From: Paenibacillus sp. Marseille-Q4541
GTDB lineage: Bacteria; Bacillota; Bacilli; Paenibacillales; Paenibacillaceae
Length of the DNA stretch: 36,854 bases
Direction of reading: 5' to 3'
Assembly (NCBI RefSeq): GCF_018310695.1
Contig: NZ_JAGXCY010000040.1
Location: forward strand, 1 to 36,854
A program made the position numbers and the translations under genes. Below, piece by piece: positions 5,813 through 12,181 of the stretch. The notes beneath the pieces were generated by a model that ran no database searches, was not told the DNA's origin, and saw nothing but the letters and a program-made list of their open reading frames with translations. Within the stretch, counting starts at the first letter, position 1; every line of letters starts with the position of its first letter.

Positions 5813-5873
5813 ACCACAGCCAAACCCATTTGATCTACCGCTTGATCCGGAAGGAGTCGATGGCCCGTTTTGA
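5769..5873 (+). CDS. Possible tiny protein between SSB and HNH genes
   Basis: A 34-residue frame (or 25 residues from ATG 5796) overlaps the SSB 3' end in another frame and ends PFDLPLDPEGVDGPF. Its TGA overlaps the TTG start of the HNH gene (TTGA), which suggests translational coupling. No clear ribosome site is visible for either ATG, so confidence is low. The acidic, Phe-ended tail recalls the SSB tip. Confidence 0.3.
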   Translation: MVNQSTSQTMTYHSEPQPNPFDLPLDPEGVDGPF

Positions 5874-6184
5874 ACTTCGGATTCCATCCTGCTCCTAAAC
5901 CCAGTGCCAGCAAGCGCATTAAGCCTACACAGAAACAACTAGGCGATATCAGCCCAAAGGTACGCAAAGAGGTCAGGGACCGCTCGGAAGGAGTGTGCGA
6001 GGTAAGAGTTAAGTGCCTCGGCGCTCGGGCGGTACAGCAGGCACATATCATTGGTCGCAAACAATTGACGCACAAAACTACAGCAGCGGATCTGCTAGAC
6101 AGTTGCTTAGAATGCCACCTCTGGCTTGATGAAACACCAGAGGGCATCAGATATAAGCGGAAGTTAAGAGAAGATACAGCCTAA
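5870..6184 (+). CDS. HNH-like nuclease domain protein
   Basis: The 104-residue protein has a basic N-terminus and then RSEGVCEVRVKCLGARAVQQ, AHIIGRKQLTHKTTAADLLDSCLECHLWLDE and a Lys/Arg-rich end. The order Cys, AHI (paired catalytic His), N/D-containing loop and CxxCH resembles the HNH metal finger, close in layout to recombination-associated HNH proteins (NinG/Rap region). TTG 5870 is the only start after the upstream stop at 5843; AAGGAG lies 13 bases away, far, so coupling to the small upstream frame is plausible. Its place behind ERF and SSB suggests branched-DNA or recombination processing. Catalysis is inferred. Confidence 0.6.
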   Translation: MNFGFHPAPKPSASKRIKPTQKQLGDISPKVRKEVRDRSEGVCEVRVKCLGARAVQQAHIIGRKQLTHKTTAADLLDSCLECHLWLDETPEGIRYKRKLREDTA

Positions 6185-6201
6185 TAAGGGAGAGAAGATA
6201 A

Positions 6202-6519
6202 ATGTCTAATTCAACGATTACTGTGGAGTTCAAAACAGAAAGGACATATTGCTCTTGCTGCCGCCAAAAGCTAGAAAAGGTAGAGGTGAGCAAGGTTAGA
6301 ACAATGGAGTTCGACAAAGAAACTGCATTGAGCTGGGCTCCATGGCCAGAAATCGTGGAATATCCCGAAGATATGGAACGTTCGGTCCCTGAGTATGTCC
6401 ATGAAACAATCGATTTTTTTGCTACCAGCTCATATGAAAGAATCATCGTCGAAAACAGTGAAATAGAGAAAGTGAAGCAATGGATTATAAATGATGTTGC
6501 ATCGAACCCAGCCGAGTAA
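6202..6519 (+). CDS. Hypothetical protein with a CxCC motif
   Basis: The 105-residue acidic protein begins MSNSTITVEFKTERTYCSCC, then RQKLEKVEVSKVRTMEF. The C-terminal part is helical (VKQWIINDVASNPAE). The N-terminal CSCC cluster may bind metal, but no second Cys pair is seen, so a full zinc finger is not supported. AAGGGAGAG lies before the ATG. It belongs to the run of small early genes after the recombination cluster. No family recognised. Confidence 0.65.
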   Translation: MSNSTITVEFKTERTYCSCCRQKLEKVEVSKVRTMEFDKETALSWAPWPEIVEYPEDMERSVPEYVHETIDFFATSSYERIIVENSEIEKVKQWIINDVASNPAE

Positions 6520-6535
6520 CAAAGGAGGAACACCC

Positions 6536-6652
6536 ATGGAAGACTGGATCAAATACGAATGTGAAGCGTGTAAACGGAAGTTTGCGGTACCTGAGGATCT
6601 AGAAGAGCCGGGATGTCCAGAGTGTCGTGAAACAAATTGCAAGGAAATTTAA
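6536..6652 (+). CDS. Tiny zinc-ribbon-like protein (38 aa)
   Basis: Read directly: MEDWIKYECEACKRKFAVPE, then GCPECRET and a last Cys three residues from the end. Two CxxC pairs 15 residues apart form a compact zinc-ribbon pattern. AAAGGAGG sits 7 bases before ATG 6536, an excellent site. Such mini zinc ribbons are common in phage early operons and often have unknown partners. Confidence 0.7.
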   Translation: MEDWIKYECEACKRKFAVPEDLEEPGCPECRETNCKEI

Positions 6653-6653
6653 C

Positions 6654-6667
6654 AGGCTATACAGCCT
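6654..6667. repeat. Intergenic GGCTAT hairpin
   Basis: AGGCT-ATAC-AGCCT, a 5-bp stem between two small genes. Similar GGCTAT hairpins occur at 6869-6883 and 6953-6965. It ends just before the ribosome site of the next gene. Confidence 0.4.
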
Positions 6668-6684
6668 TAAAGGAGAGATAACAG

Positions 6685-6870
6685 ATGGCAAAATTCAAAT
6701 TTAGCGTAAGCACTGGATATGTAGGTTCGAAGCGCGAAGAGATTGTAGAGATTGAGGACTTTGAGCTTAAAGGCATGGACGAGGAACAGAAAACTAATTA
6801 CATCAATGAAGTTTTCGAGGAATGGGTATGGGAAAACGTCAGTAACGGTTGGGAAGAAATCGAGGATTGA
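6685..6870 (+). CDS. Small acidic phage protein (DUF7167-like)
   Basis: The 61-residue protein begins MAKFKFSVSTGYVGSKREEI and continues VEIEDFELKGMDEE with a tryptophan-rich end (EEWVWENVSNGWEEIED). This beta-hairpin plus helix pattern matches the small family annotated as DUF7167 in many Firmicute phages; I recall the pattern but could not search it. Function unknown. AAAGGAGAG precedes the ATG. Its stop codon lies in the stem of a short hairpin (6869-6883). Confidence 0.7.
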   Translation: MAKFKFSVSTGYVGSKREEIVEIEDFELKGMDEEQKTNYINEVFEEWVWENVSNGWEEIED

Positions 6871-6965
6871 GGCTATCAGCCTCTTTCCCTGGGAGGGGAG
6901 AAACCCTATATACGGCCCCCGCTAAACGCTGGGATTATTCAGTCGATTGATGGCGGCTATGCCGC
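6869..6965. repeat. Two hairpins in the 6871-6993 spacer
   Basis: GAGGCT-ATC-AGCCTC (6869-6883, followed by only TTT) and GCGGC-TAT-GCCGC (6953-6965) bracket this spacer. The first overlaps the stop of the preceding gene and may act as a weak terminator or RNA-stability element. No credible ORF lies between them. Confidence 0.4.
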
Positions 6966-6993
6966 AAAAACCAAAACTAAGGAGCTAATAAAT

Positions 6994-7368
6994 ATGAAAA
7001 CACTTGAGCAAGTATATGAAAACTACGTATCCAACACTTTTGACGGTCGTGATCTTACTAGATTGATGCAATTTGTCCCTGAACAAGATCTTCATCGAAT
7101 TGGAGTGGAGCTTAATGAAGAATACAAAGGAACCCATCAAGCGATTGAGTTCACTCGGGAAAATGTTCTTAAGCAGCTCGAAAAAGATGTGATCTTCGGT
7201 ATGGAAAAAGCTGAGAATCAACGGGGGATATCTTCTGAAATGATGTATGAGGTCGTGAGAATGTGGAACTGGATACTTGAAGAAGGTCTTGAGGACTTCG
7301 ATAACTACGGTGCATATGGCTTTCCTTTGTTCCGGGCAACCGCTAATCAGTACGGATTCGAAAATTAA
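6994..7368 (+). CDS. Hypothetical helical protein (124 aa)
   Basis: It begins MKTLEQVYENYVSNTFDGRD and is almost wholly helical and acidic (LEKDVIFGMEKAENQ, MWNWILEEGLEDF). It ends in an aromatic YGAYGFPLFRATANQYGF segment. AAGGAG precedes the ATG. The helical pattern with repeated aromatic ends suggests a small globular protein. No family recognised. Confidence 0.65.
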   Translation: MKTLEQVYENYVSNTFDGRDLTRLMQFVPEQDLHRIGVELNEEYKGTHQAIEFTRENVLKQLEKDVIFGMEKAENQRGISSEMMYEVVRMWNWILEEGLEDFDNYGAYGFPLFRATANQYGFEN

Positions 7369-7463
7369 GAGTAACTCATTGGACGAAGGCCCTCGTTATC
7401 GAACGAATAATCCGAGCGAAGCGTGGGCCGTATAGATCCATAATCCAAGTAAGGGAGAGATAA

Positions 7464-7477
7464 CAGACTACGGTCTG
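7464..7477. repeat. UACG-loop hairpin in the 7369-7499 spacer
   Basis: CAGAC-TACG-GTCTG, a stable UNCG-type hairpin, sits about 20 bases before the next ribosome site. It follows GGAGAGATAACAG (7454-7466), an exact 13-base copy of the leader of the 6685 gene. This suggests a deleted gene start or a recombination joint. Confidence 0.4.
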
Positions 7478-7499
7478 CTAAAGGGGAGGATGAAAGGGA

Positions 7500-7874
7500 A
7501 TGAGAAGCTTAAGAGCTTGGGACGATCAGCTAGAGAAGATGCTGTATGCAAACATAGAGCAATTTGACGACATGTTGGGATATCGGTTTAGCGAACACTT
7601 CGAAACAGCTGGTCCTATTTATCAATGGGGTTCGGGACTCGAGGATAAAAAAGGAACAGAAATATATGAGGGAGATATTGTTCGAATTGAAGGTCATCCA
7701 TTTGAGGGGCCTATGAAGATAAACGGAAATTACGAGGTAGGCTATAACGATCGTATGGAACTATGTTGCGGAAGTCTGCTGCTTCATAGAGAGCTGCCTT
7801 ATGTAACTGTAGTTGGAAATATGATTGAACATCCTCACCTATTAAACCTTCCTGGGGAGGTAGACCATGAGTAA
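7500..7874 (+). CDS. YopX-family protein
   Basis: The 124-residue protein has the YopX layout: LRAWDDQLEKML at the start, YQWGSGLEDKKGTEIYEGDI in the middle (family form is usually TGLKDKNGKEIYEGDIV) and VVGNMIEHPHLL at the end. YopX proteins are common in Firmicute phages; their biochemical role is unknown. GGGGAGG and AAAGGGA lie upstream of ATG 7500. Its 3' end overlaps the next gene by 8 bases. Confidence 0.85.
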   Translation: MRSLRAWDDQLEKMLYANIEQFDDMLGYRFSEHFETAGPIYQWGSGLEDKKGTEIYEGDIVRIEGHPFEGPMKINGNYEVGYNDRMELCCGSLLLHRELPYVTVVGNMIEHPHLLNLPGEVDHE

Positions 7875-8226
7875 ACAAGTAATAACGGACGAACAAATAT
7901 TAAATCTGCCGCCGGGAAGAGATTTAGACTCACACATAGCGCTTAGAGTCATGGGATTCAAGCAAATCACTATTGTAGGCAAGTATTACTTCACTGATCC
8001 AATTGATACGCAGGTAAAGCCATATTCAACCGACATATCAGCAGCATGGGAAGTAGAAGAACAAATAAAGGAGCTAGGTTTAACTGTTGAATACACAGGA
8101 TCATTAAAGCAGGTAGTCTTAGGCACTGGTGAATATGTGGGAATGTTCGATTTTATCCACGCAACAGCTGAACAGCGGTGTAAAGCAGCTCTACTAGCCG
8201 TAATAGGAGGTAGTAAAGATGAGTAA
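7867..8226 (+). CDS. Phage ABA-sandwich domain protein
   Basis: The 119-residue protein shows LNLPPGRDLDSHIALRVMGF around 12-31, then a beta segment with KYYFTDPID and YSTDISAAWEVEEQIKELGL, and a conserved end AEQRCKAALLAVIGG. This succession (GR-LD..VA..VMG, PYSTD-AAAWEV, A.CRAALLA) is that of the small phage ABA-sandwich family; function unknown. GGGAGG precedes the ATG. It opens a set of three coupled genes whose proteins all begin MSKQ. Confidence 0.75.
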   Translation: MSKQVITDEQILNLPPGRDLDSHIALRVMGFKQITIVGKYYFTDPIDTQVKPYSTDISAAWEVEEQIKELGLTVEYTGSLKQVVLGTGEYVGMFDFIHATAEQRCKAALLAVIGGSKDE

Positions 8227-8440
8227 ACAAGAGAAGCTATACCCTATACAGCACTTAGTCAAAAACGAATTAGAGTGGTTTAACTGTGAGTGCGGAAAAG
8301 ACAAGTTTGAAGTTACAAAGGAATTCTTAGAGGGCGGAGAGCCACAATTAGGAGTAGTAGAGACACATTTTAACTGCGAATGCGGCAAGTCTTATATTTG
8401 TGAATACGGCAATGTGAGGGAGGCATCCGGGAATGAGTAA
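8219..8440 (+). CDS. Cys-rich protein, probable zinc finger
   Basis: The 73-residue protein has two repeats of FNCECGK (residues about 22-28 and 51-57) and a further Cys (YICEYG), a likely zinc-binding arrangement. It starts MSKQEKLYPIQHLVKNELEW. Its first 20 bases are identical to those of the next gene at 8433. GGAGG precedes the ATG and the gene overlaps both neighbours by 8 bases. Function unknown; nucleic-acid binding is possible. Confidence 0.65.
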   Translation: MSKQEKLYPIQHLVKNELEWFNCECGKDKFEVTKEFLEGGEPQLGVVETHFNCECGKSYICEYGNVREASGNE

Positions 8441-8726
8441 ACAAGAGAAGCTTATATCAGCGGACAAACTGCTTGAATGGATCAAAGAGAAGAAAGCAAA
8501 CGGAAGTACCATAAGTGAATATTCGCTTTCAAGGGCGATAAAGTGTAAAGAATTAGATCCTGATCCAGTACCCACCATTAAGCCGGGAGATAAGGTGAAA
8601 TGTTTCGGGATTATAGAATATGTGACTGTGATGAGAGTCGAAAATGATCAAGTCACGATTAGAGATGGCGAAGGAGGTCATCACACTGTAACAATTGATG
8701 ATCTGGAGGTAGTAAAGGATGAATAG
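8433..8726 (+). CDS. Hypothetical protein sharing the MSKQEKL N-terminus
   Basis: The 97-residue protein begins MSKQEKLISADKLLEWIKEK and ends in a small beta-barrel-like domain (PGDKVKCFGIIEYVTVMRVE, VTIRDGEGGHHTVTIDDLEV), similar in pattern to KOW/SH3-like folds that tune regulatory proteins. The start codon and the next bases repeat those of the preceding gene exactly. GGGAGG lies upstream. I do not recognise the family, and the fold statement is from pattern only. Confidence 0.65.
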   Translation: MSKQEKLISADKLLEWIKEKKANGSTISEYSLSRAIKCKELDPDPVPTIKPGDKVKCFGIIEYVTVMRVENDQVTIRDGEGGHHTVTIDDLEVVKDE

Positions 8727-8761
8727 AGACTGGGATAAGGAAGGGTAAGGAGTGAGTCAAT

Positions 8762-8959
8762 ATGTCATCTAACAACAGGTTTTCGAGCGAGTCACTAGCC
8801 TACTGGGATGATGAACTGGCTCGGGCGGTAGGTGATCTGGAGGACGCCGAGAAGTACGGCGACTCCGGAGCTATCGAATGGCACAACGAGCGGATCAGAT
8901 GGGCCAAGATGAAGATTACCAACATATTGGATTATCAGCGTCACATAAAAGGAGCGTGA
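8762..8959 (+). CDS. Small helical acidic protein (65 aa)
   Basis: It starts MSSNNRFSSESLAYWDDELA and is predicted helical throughout, with Trp/Arg-rich faces (WHNERIRWAKMKITNILDYQ). AAGGAG precedes the ATG and the next gene starts 4 bases after its stop. Placed directly before the replisome organiser, it may be a replication accessory such as a small loader adaptor. That is inference from position only. Confidence 0.55.
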   Translation: MSSNNRFSSESLAYWDDELARAVGDLEDAEKYGDSGAIEWHNERIRWAKMKITNILDYQRHIKGA

Positions 8960-8963
8960 GAAC

Positions 8964-10175
8964 ATGGCGGTTTATCGGCAAATACAAGTTAGCTTCTGGC
9001 AAGATCCATTCGTGATCGGGCTGACGCCAGAGGAAAAATACTTCTATATCTACTTAATGTCCAATTCTAAGACAACACAGTGCGGAATATACGAGCTGCC
9101 GAAGCGAGTAATGGAGTTTGAGACGGGGTACAACCGGGAAACCATTGATAAATTACTTCTCAGATTCATTGATTACGGCAAAATCCTCTATCACGATCCA
9201 AGCCAAGAGATTATGCTGCTCAATTGGTACAAGTACAACTTCCTTAAGAGCCCTAAAGTGGTCTCAAAGATCAAACAAGAGCTACTGACGGTTAAAGCTG
9301 ATCGCTTTAGAGAAAAGGTTCTCTGCATCCTGGAGGAAACCGGATTGTCGGACAAGACCCTGTACCGGATGGCTAACAAGACAGAGATCCCTCGGACGAT
9401 GGCAAACCATTTATTCGAGAGAGACAAAACGTGTGTCCGCTGCGGAAGTGACTCCGATCTGACGATAGATCATATCTTCCCACGTAACATTGGAGGAACA
9501 AACGTAGAGGAAAACCTTCGAGTTTTGTGCCGGTCATGTAATTCTAAGCGTCCAACGATCGGAAAGGCGCTTGAAGACGATTTACTAATTGATGGGTTAT
9601 CGCTAAATGATTTCGAGAAAATCTGCCAGTTGATACCCAATCAGAAAAATTCGATACCGTATCAAAAATCAGATTCGATAGGGTATCAGGAAAATTCGAT
9701 ACCGTATCGACAAGAAGAAAAAGAAGAAGAAAAAGAAGAAGAAAAAGAAGAAGAAAAAGCGTCCGACTCTCTCTCCTCTTCAAATTCTGATTTTAAAGAT
9801 GAAATAACCAAAATGACAAAGGATTATGACCTTCAGCAAGCCAGCATTTATTCCATTGATCAAATATATGCATTCCATCGTGTTGTTGAGAACGAAGTCA
9901 TTACAGCTGCTTTAAAGAAGGCTAGCGGCAAGCATGTCAATTACGCCGTTAACACCCTTACGAACTGGGTCAAGGAAGGAAAAACGAAAATTATTGACAT
10001 TAACCCTCCTTTGAAAGTTGGAGCTGCACCGCTACGGACTCCGGGAGGTAAGCCGCAGATTGAGGTAGTCAAGCCAACGGAAGAAGCGCCAGTCGTTTCA
10101 CAAGAAGAACTGGAAGAAATGATTCGTTTCGCGGAAGAAATGCAAAGCAGCACCAACAATAAAAGAGGAGCGTGA
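8964..10175 (+). CDS. Replisome organiser (DnaD-like) with inserted HNH domain
   Basis: The 403-residue protein opens MAVYRQIQVSFWQDPFVIGL, the winged-helix N-terminus typical of phage replication initiators. About residues 145-200 form an HNH finger (DKTCVRCGS, LTIDHIFPRNIGGT, NVEENLRVLCRSCNSKRP), which this family usually lacks. A repeat region (about 222-248) and a Glu/Lys tract follow, then a DnaD C-terminal-like domain (about 300-345: VENEVITAALKKA, NYAVNTLTNWVKEGK), the primosome and DNA-binding part. Such proteins bind the origin and help load the helicase. The iteron repeats lie within the gene itself. No separate helicase or loader gene is visible, so host DnaI/DnaC is probably recruited. 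Confidence 0.8.
   Translation: MAVYRQIQVSFWQDPFVIGLTPEEKYFYIYLMSNSKTTQCGIYELPKRVMEFETGYNRETIDKLLLRFIDYGKILYHDPSQEIMLLNWYKYNFLKSPKVVSKIKQELLTVKADRFREKVLCILEETGLSDKTLYRMANKTEIPRTMANHLFERDKTCVRCGSDSDLTIDHIFPRNIGGTNVEENLRVLCRSCNSKRPTIGKALEDDLLIDGLSLNDFEKICQLIPNQKNSIPYQKSDSIGYQENSIPYRQEEKEEEKEEEKEEEKASDSLSSSNSDFKDEITKMTKDYDLQQASIYSIDQIYAFHRVVENEVITAALKKASGKHVNYAVNTLTNWVKEGKTKIIDINPPLKVGAAPLRTPGGKPQIEVVKPTEEAPVVSQEELEEMIRFAEEMQSSTNNKRGA
9628..9708. repeat. Iteron cluster, putative phage replication origin
   Basis: ATTCGATACCGTATC occurs at 9649-9663 and 9694-9708, ATTCGATAGGGTATC at 9673-9687, and a degenerate copy (11 of 15) at 9628-9642. Starts are 21, 24 and 21 bp apart. Each copy contains a GATAC/GTATC dyad and a purine-rich GAAGAA tract follows. 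Origins inside the initiator gene are known in many Firmicute phages. Function inferred. Confidence 0.6.
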
Positions 10176-10180
10176 TTGTA

Positions 10181-10411
10181 ATGGCAATGAAAGCATATGG
10201 ACGGAAGCATACACCAGTTAAATCCAAGGACACGATGAAGATGGAGTTGGCTCCAGAGCGGAAAAGGGAGAATGAAACGCTTCAAGAGTACGTTTTAACC
10301 GAGGAAGAGAGACAGGAGATCATCCGGAAGTATGGGCCGCCGCTGCGGCCTCTGGGTACCAATAAGAGCATCGTGCATATGACGAAGGGGAAGAAAGGGG
10401 GGGCGGCATGA
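10181..10411 (+). CDS. Small basic hypothetical protein (76 aa)
   Basis: It starts MAMKAYGRKHTPVKSKDTMK and is rich in Lys and Arg, with an acidic central helix (LTEEERQEIIRKYGPP). GAGGAG is 10 bases before ATG 10181; the earlier GTG overlapping the previous stop would be too near the ribosome site. It overlaps the resolvase gene start (ATGA). Unknown function; possibly an accessory of replication or recombination. Confidence 0.55.
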   Translation: MAMKAYGRKHTPVKSKDTMKMELAPERKRENETLQEYVLTEEERQEIIRKYGPPLRPLGTNKSIVHMTKGKKGGAA

Positions 10412-10815
10412 TCACCTTCACCGTAGACATTGCCCCTATGGGAGCAGTCCGGATGACACAGCGTAGCAAATGGGAAGATCCAACAGCACAGAGATACTTA
10501 AGCTACAAACGCCTCATCGGATACGAGGCCAGAAAACACATACAGGAACCCATTACCACGCCGATCCATGCCGAGCTCCACTTTTACCACCCGATCCCAC
10601 AGTCTTGGGCGAAGAAGAAGCAACAACAGGCGAGAGAAGGGGACTTATCACCGATTACTAAGCCTGATATTGATAACTGTGTCAAAGGAGTGTTCGATGC
10701 TCTGAATAAAATAGCTTGGAAGGATGACAACCAAGTGGTGAGCCTGACGACCTTCAAGCATTATTCAGACGAGCCAAGGATCGAAATTAAGGTAAAGGAG
10801 GTGATAGCAGCATGA
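10408..10815 (+). CDS. rusA: RusA-type Holliday junction resolvase
   Basis: The 135-residue protein carries the RusA signature KPDIDNCVKGVFDALNKIAW followed by KDDNQV (about 85-110). The Asp residues of DxD and DD form the metal site that cuts four-way junctions. The N-terminus (ITFTVDIAPMGAVRMTQRSK) and the basic Trp-rich stretch IPQSWAKKKQQQ also fit. In Firmicute phages RusA usually ends the replication cluster, where it resolves branched DNA before packaging. It overlaps both neighbours by a few bases (ATGA), so it is translationally coupled. Confidence 0.9.
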   Translation: MITFTVDIAPMGAVRMTQRSKWEDPTAQRYLSYKRLIGYEARKHIQEPITTPIHAELHFYHPIPQSWAKKKQQQAREGDLSPITKPDIDNCVKGVFDALNKIAWKDDNQVVSLTTFKHYSDEPRIEIKVKEVIAA

Positions 10816-11027
10816 TGGCGTGTTGGATTGCGCATCCTGACGGAATTGCGTTAATAGACGAACAGGCGAACCATAGAGGGCTTTTGATAGAGTTACCCAT
10901 ACAAAGAGTTGGTCAAGGTAGAAAATGGCTAGAAACGCCTTCTGAGTGGTTCAGAATCGATGAGAATAAGCAGATAAAATCAACAAAAGGAAATCAGATT
11001 TGTCAAGTGACAACTAGGGTAGGATAG
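10812..11027 (+). CDS. Small hypothetical protein after RusA (71 aa)
   Basis: It begins MMACWIAHPDGIALIDEQAN, with beta-strand character through ELPIQRVGQGRKWLETPSEW. The start overlaps the RusA stop (ATGA) and AAAGGAGGTGA lies 10 bases upstream. No family recognised. It is the last gene before a spacer with promoter-like sequences and so probably ends the early operon. Confidence 0.6.
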   Translation: MMACWIAHPDGIALIDEQANHRGLLIELPIQRVGQGRKWLETPSEWFRIDENKQIKSTKGNQICQVTTRVG

Positions 11028-11083
11028 TGACAAAATATTAAGATAAATGTCGTAAATAAGTGGTTTATTGCACTAATTGGTAG

Positions 11084-11100
11084 TATAATAGAGTTATAAT
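11084..11100 (+). promoter_or_regulatory. Twin TATAAT boxes, possible middle promoter
   Basis: TATAAT occurs twice, at 11084-11089 and 11095-11100, in an AT-rich 95-bp spacer before the coiled-coil gene. Neither has a good -35 box. An activated or weak promoter for the coiled-coil and late-regulator genes is plausible. Confidence 0.4.
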
Positions 11101-11130
11101 CTGACAAATTCGGAAAATGGGGTGTATGTG

Positions 11131-12150
11131 GTGAGTAATCAAGAAAAAATCGAACAATTGCAGTATGAATTGAACACTGAAAAGCAACGTGGTGCAGTGG
11201 CAGACATTCACAAGATTACGCAACTGGAACAACAAATTGCGGATCTGGAGCTGGAGAAACAAGTCGAAGAAAATCATGAAGAGATTGCTTATGTGTTAGA
11301 TGAGTTACACGCCACAGACGGAGAAGACCGATACACCATGAGAGATCTAACAGAGAATGAAGCGGCCTACCAAATCCTACGGGCATCTGTACAACAAATG
11401 ATGATGGAGCGTGAAGAAAAGCTCCTGAAAGAGATTAACCGAGCAAAAGAAGAAGCATCTGCTCAGGTAGCACAGATCAAAGCAGAAAAGGAAGAACTGC
11501 AAAACCGTTATGACTCCTTGTATGAAGAGACATCAGCAATCCGCAACGAACTGAACACAGCTAAAGAGGAAGTAAACGAACTTGCGCGTAAGAGAGATGC
11601 TGCTGCTAACGAGCTAGATACAGCTAACAAGGAAATTACGCGTCTTAATAGTCACATCGATGACTTGCGTACAGAGATTGCCGTGGGTGCTACAAATGCT
11701 CCTAAAGTGGTGAATACCAATACAACAGCTAATCTGGCTGAAGCGATGAAAGAGTTTAAAAATTCGCGTCCAGCTATTTACGATATGGAACCAGCAAACG
11801 AAAAAGGATCGATGTACCGAGCTACGCTTGCGGAAACAGGGGAAGAAATCACATTCGGATGGTTAGAAAAAGGGAAGTACCGGGAGGTGACAGCCGAGCA
11901 GGCTGATCAGTTTCGCACCAGCAGAGAAGAATCCCAATCTAGTCATGAAGATAATGCACAGCTTGGGGAAACTGTGGAGGAAATCGGCGTAGCCCCACAG
12001 CCCAATGAAGAAACAACGGCCGCTGGAGTCGCTGGAATGGATGAAGGGCACACTGACGGAGAAGTGGCAACAGAAACAACTAAGTCAGTTGAAGAAAGAA
12101 TCGCGGCTCTCGAGTTAGCGGTGTTCGGTAAAATGGAGGAGGCGGCGTAA
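11131..12150 (+). CDS. Large coiled-coil protein of unknown function
   Basis: The 339-residue protein is a long coiled coil from about 1-195 (repeats such as IEQLQYELNTEKQR, EEVNELARKRDAAANELDTA). A small domain follows (FKNSRPAIYDMEPANEKGSM, ITFGWLEKGKYREV), then an acidic, Thr/Glu-rich linker and a final short helix (VEERIAALELAVFGKME). GTG 11131 is used, 8 bases after GGGG; two earlier in-frame GTG codons are possible. It has its own possible promoter and ends in a terminator stem, then the late regulator follows. Structure suggests a DNA- or replisome-associated scaffold. Not a recognised family. Confidence 0.6.
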   Translation: MSNQEKIEQLQYELNTEKQRGAVADIHKITQLEQQIADLELEKQVEENHEEIAYVLDELHATDGEDRYTMRDLTENEAAYQILRASVQQMMMEREEKLLKEINRAKEEASAQVAQIKAEKEELQNRYDSLYEETSAIRNELNTAKEEVNELARKRDAAANELDTANKEITRLNSHIDDLRTEIAVGATNAPKVVNTNTTANLAEAMKEFKNSRPAIYDMEPANEKGSMYRATLAETGEEITFGWLEKGKYREVTAEQADQFRTSREESQSSHEDNAQLGETVEEIGVAPQPNEETTAAGVAGMDEGHTDGEVATETTKSVEERIAALELAVFGKMEEAA

Positions 12151-12162
12151 GCCGTCTTTTCT
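12141..12162 (+). terminator. GNRA-loop terminator at the end of the coiled-coil gene
   Basis: GGCGGC (12141-12146), loop GTAA and GCCGTC (12151-12156) are followed by TTTTCTCTT. The stop codon of the gene lies in the loop. One pair is a G-T wobble, so termination may be partial, leaving some read-through to the late regulator. Confidence 0.6.
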
Positions 12163-12181
12163 CTTACAAGGAGGGAACGAC

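Noticed and set aside
5860..5898. ATG with a good AAGGAG site giving a 12-residue ORF before the HNH gene
   Set aside because: Too short to support, and it overlaps the real HNH start in another frame.
6931..6993. Possible 12-residue ORF (MAAMPQKPKLRS) in the spacer
   Set aside because: Tiny, no ribosome site, overlaps a hairpin.
8719..8748. 9-codon ORF overlapping the end of the 8433 gene
   Set aside because: Eight residues only; probably chance ATGA overlap.
9713..9760. Short GAAGAA tandem repeats that could suggest a satellite or CRISPR-like array
   Set aside because: Coding Glu/Lys low-complexity linker in the replisome organiser; no spacers and no cas genes.
9544..9783. Minus-strand ORF with poly-Leu/Phe sequence resembling a membrane protein
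   Set aside because: Mirror of the GAAGAA tract on the opposite strand; no ribosome site or promoter.
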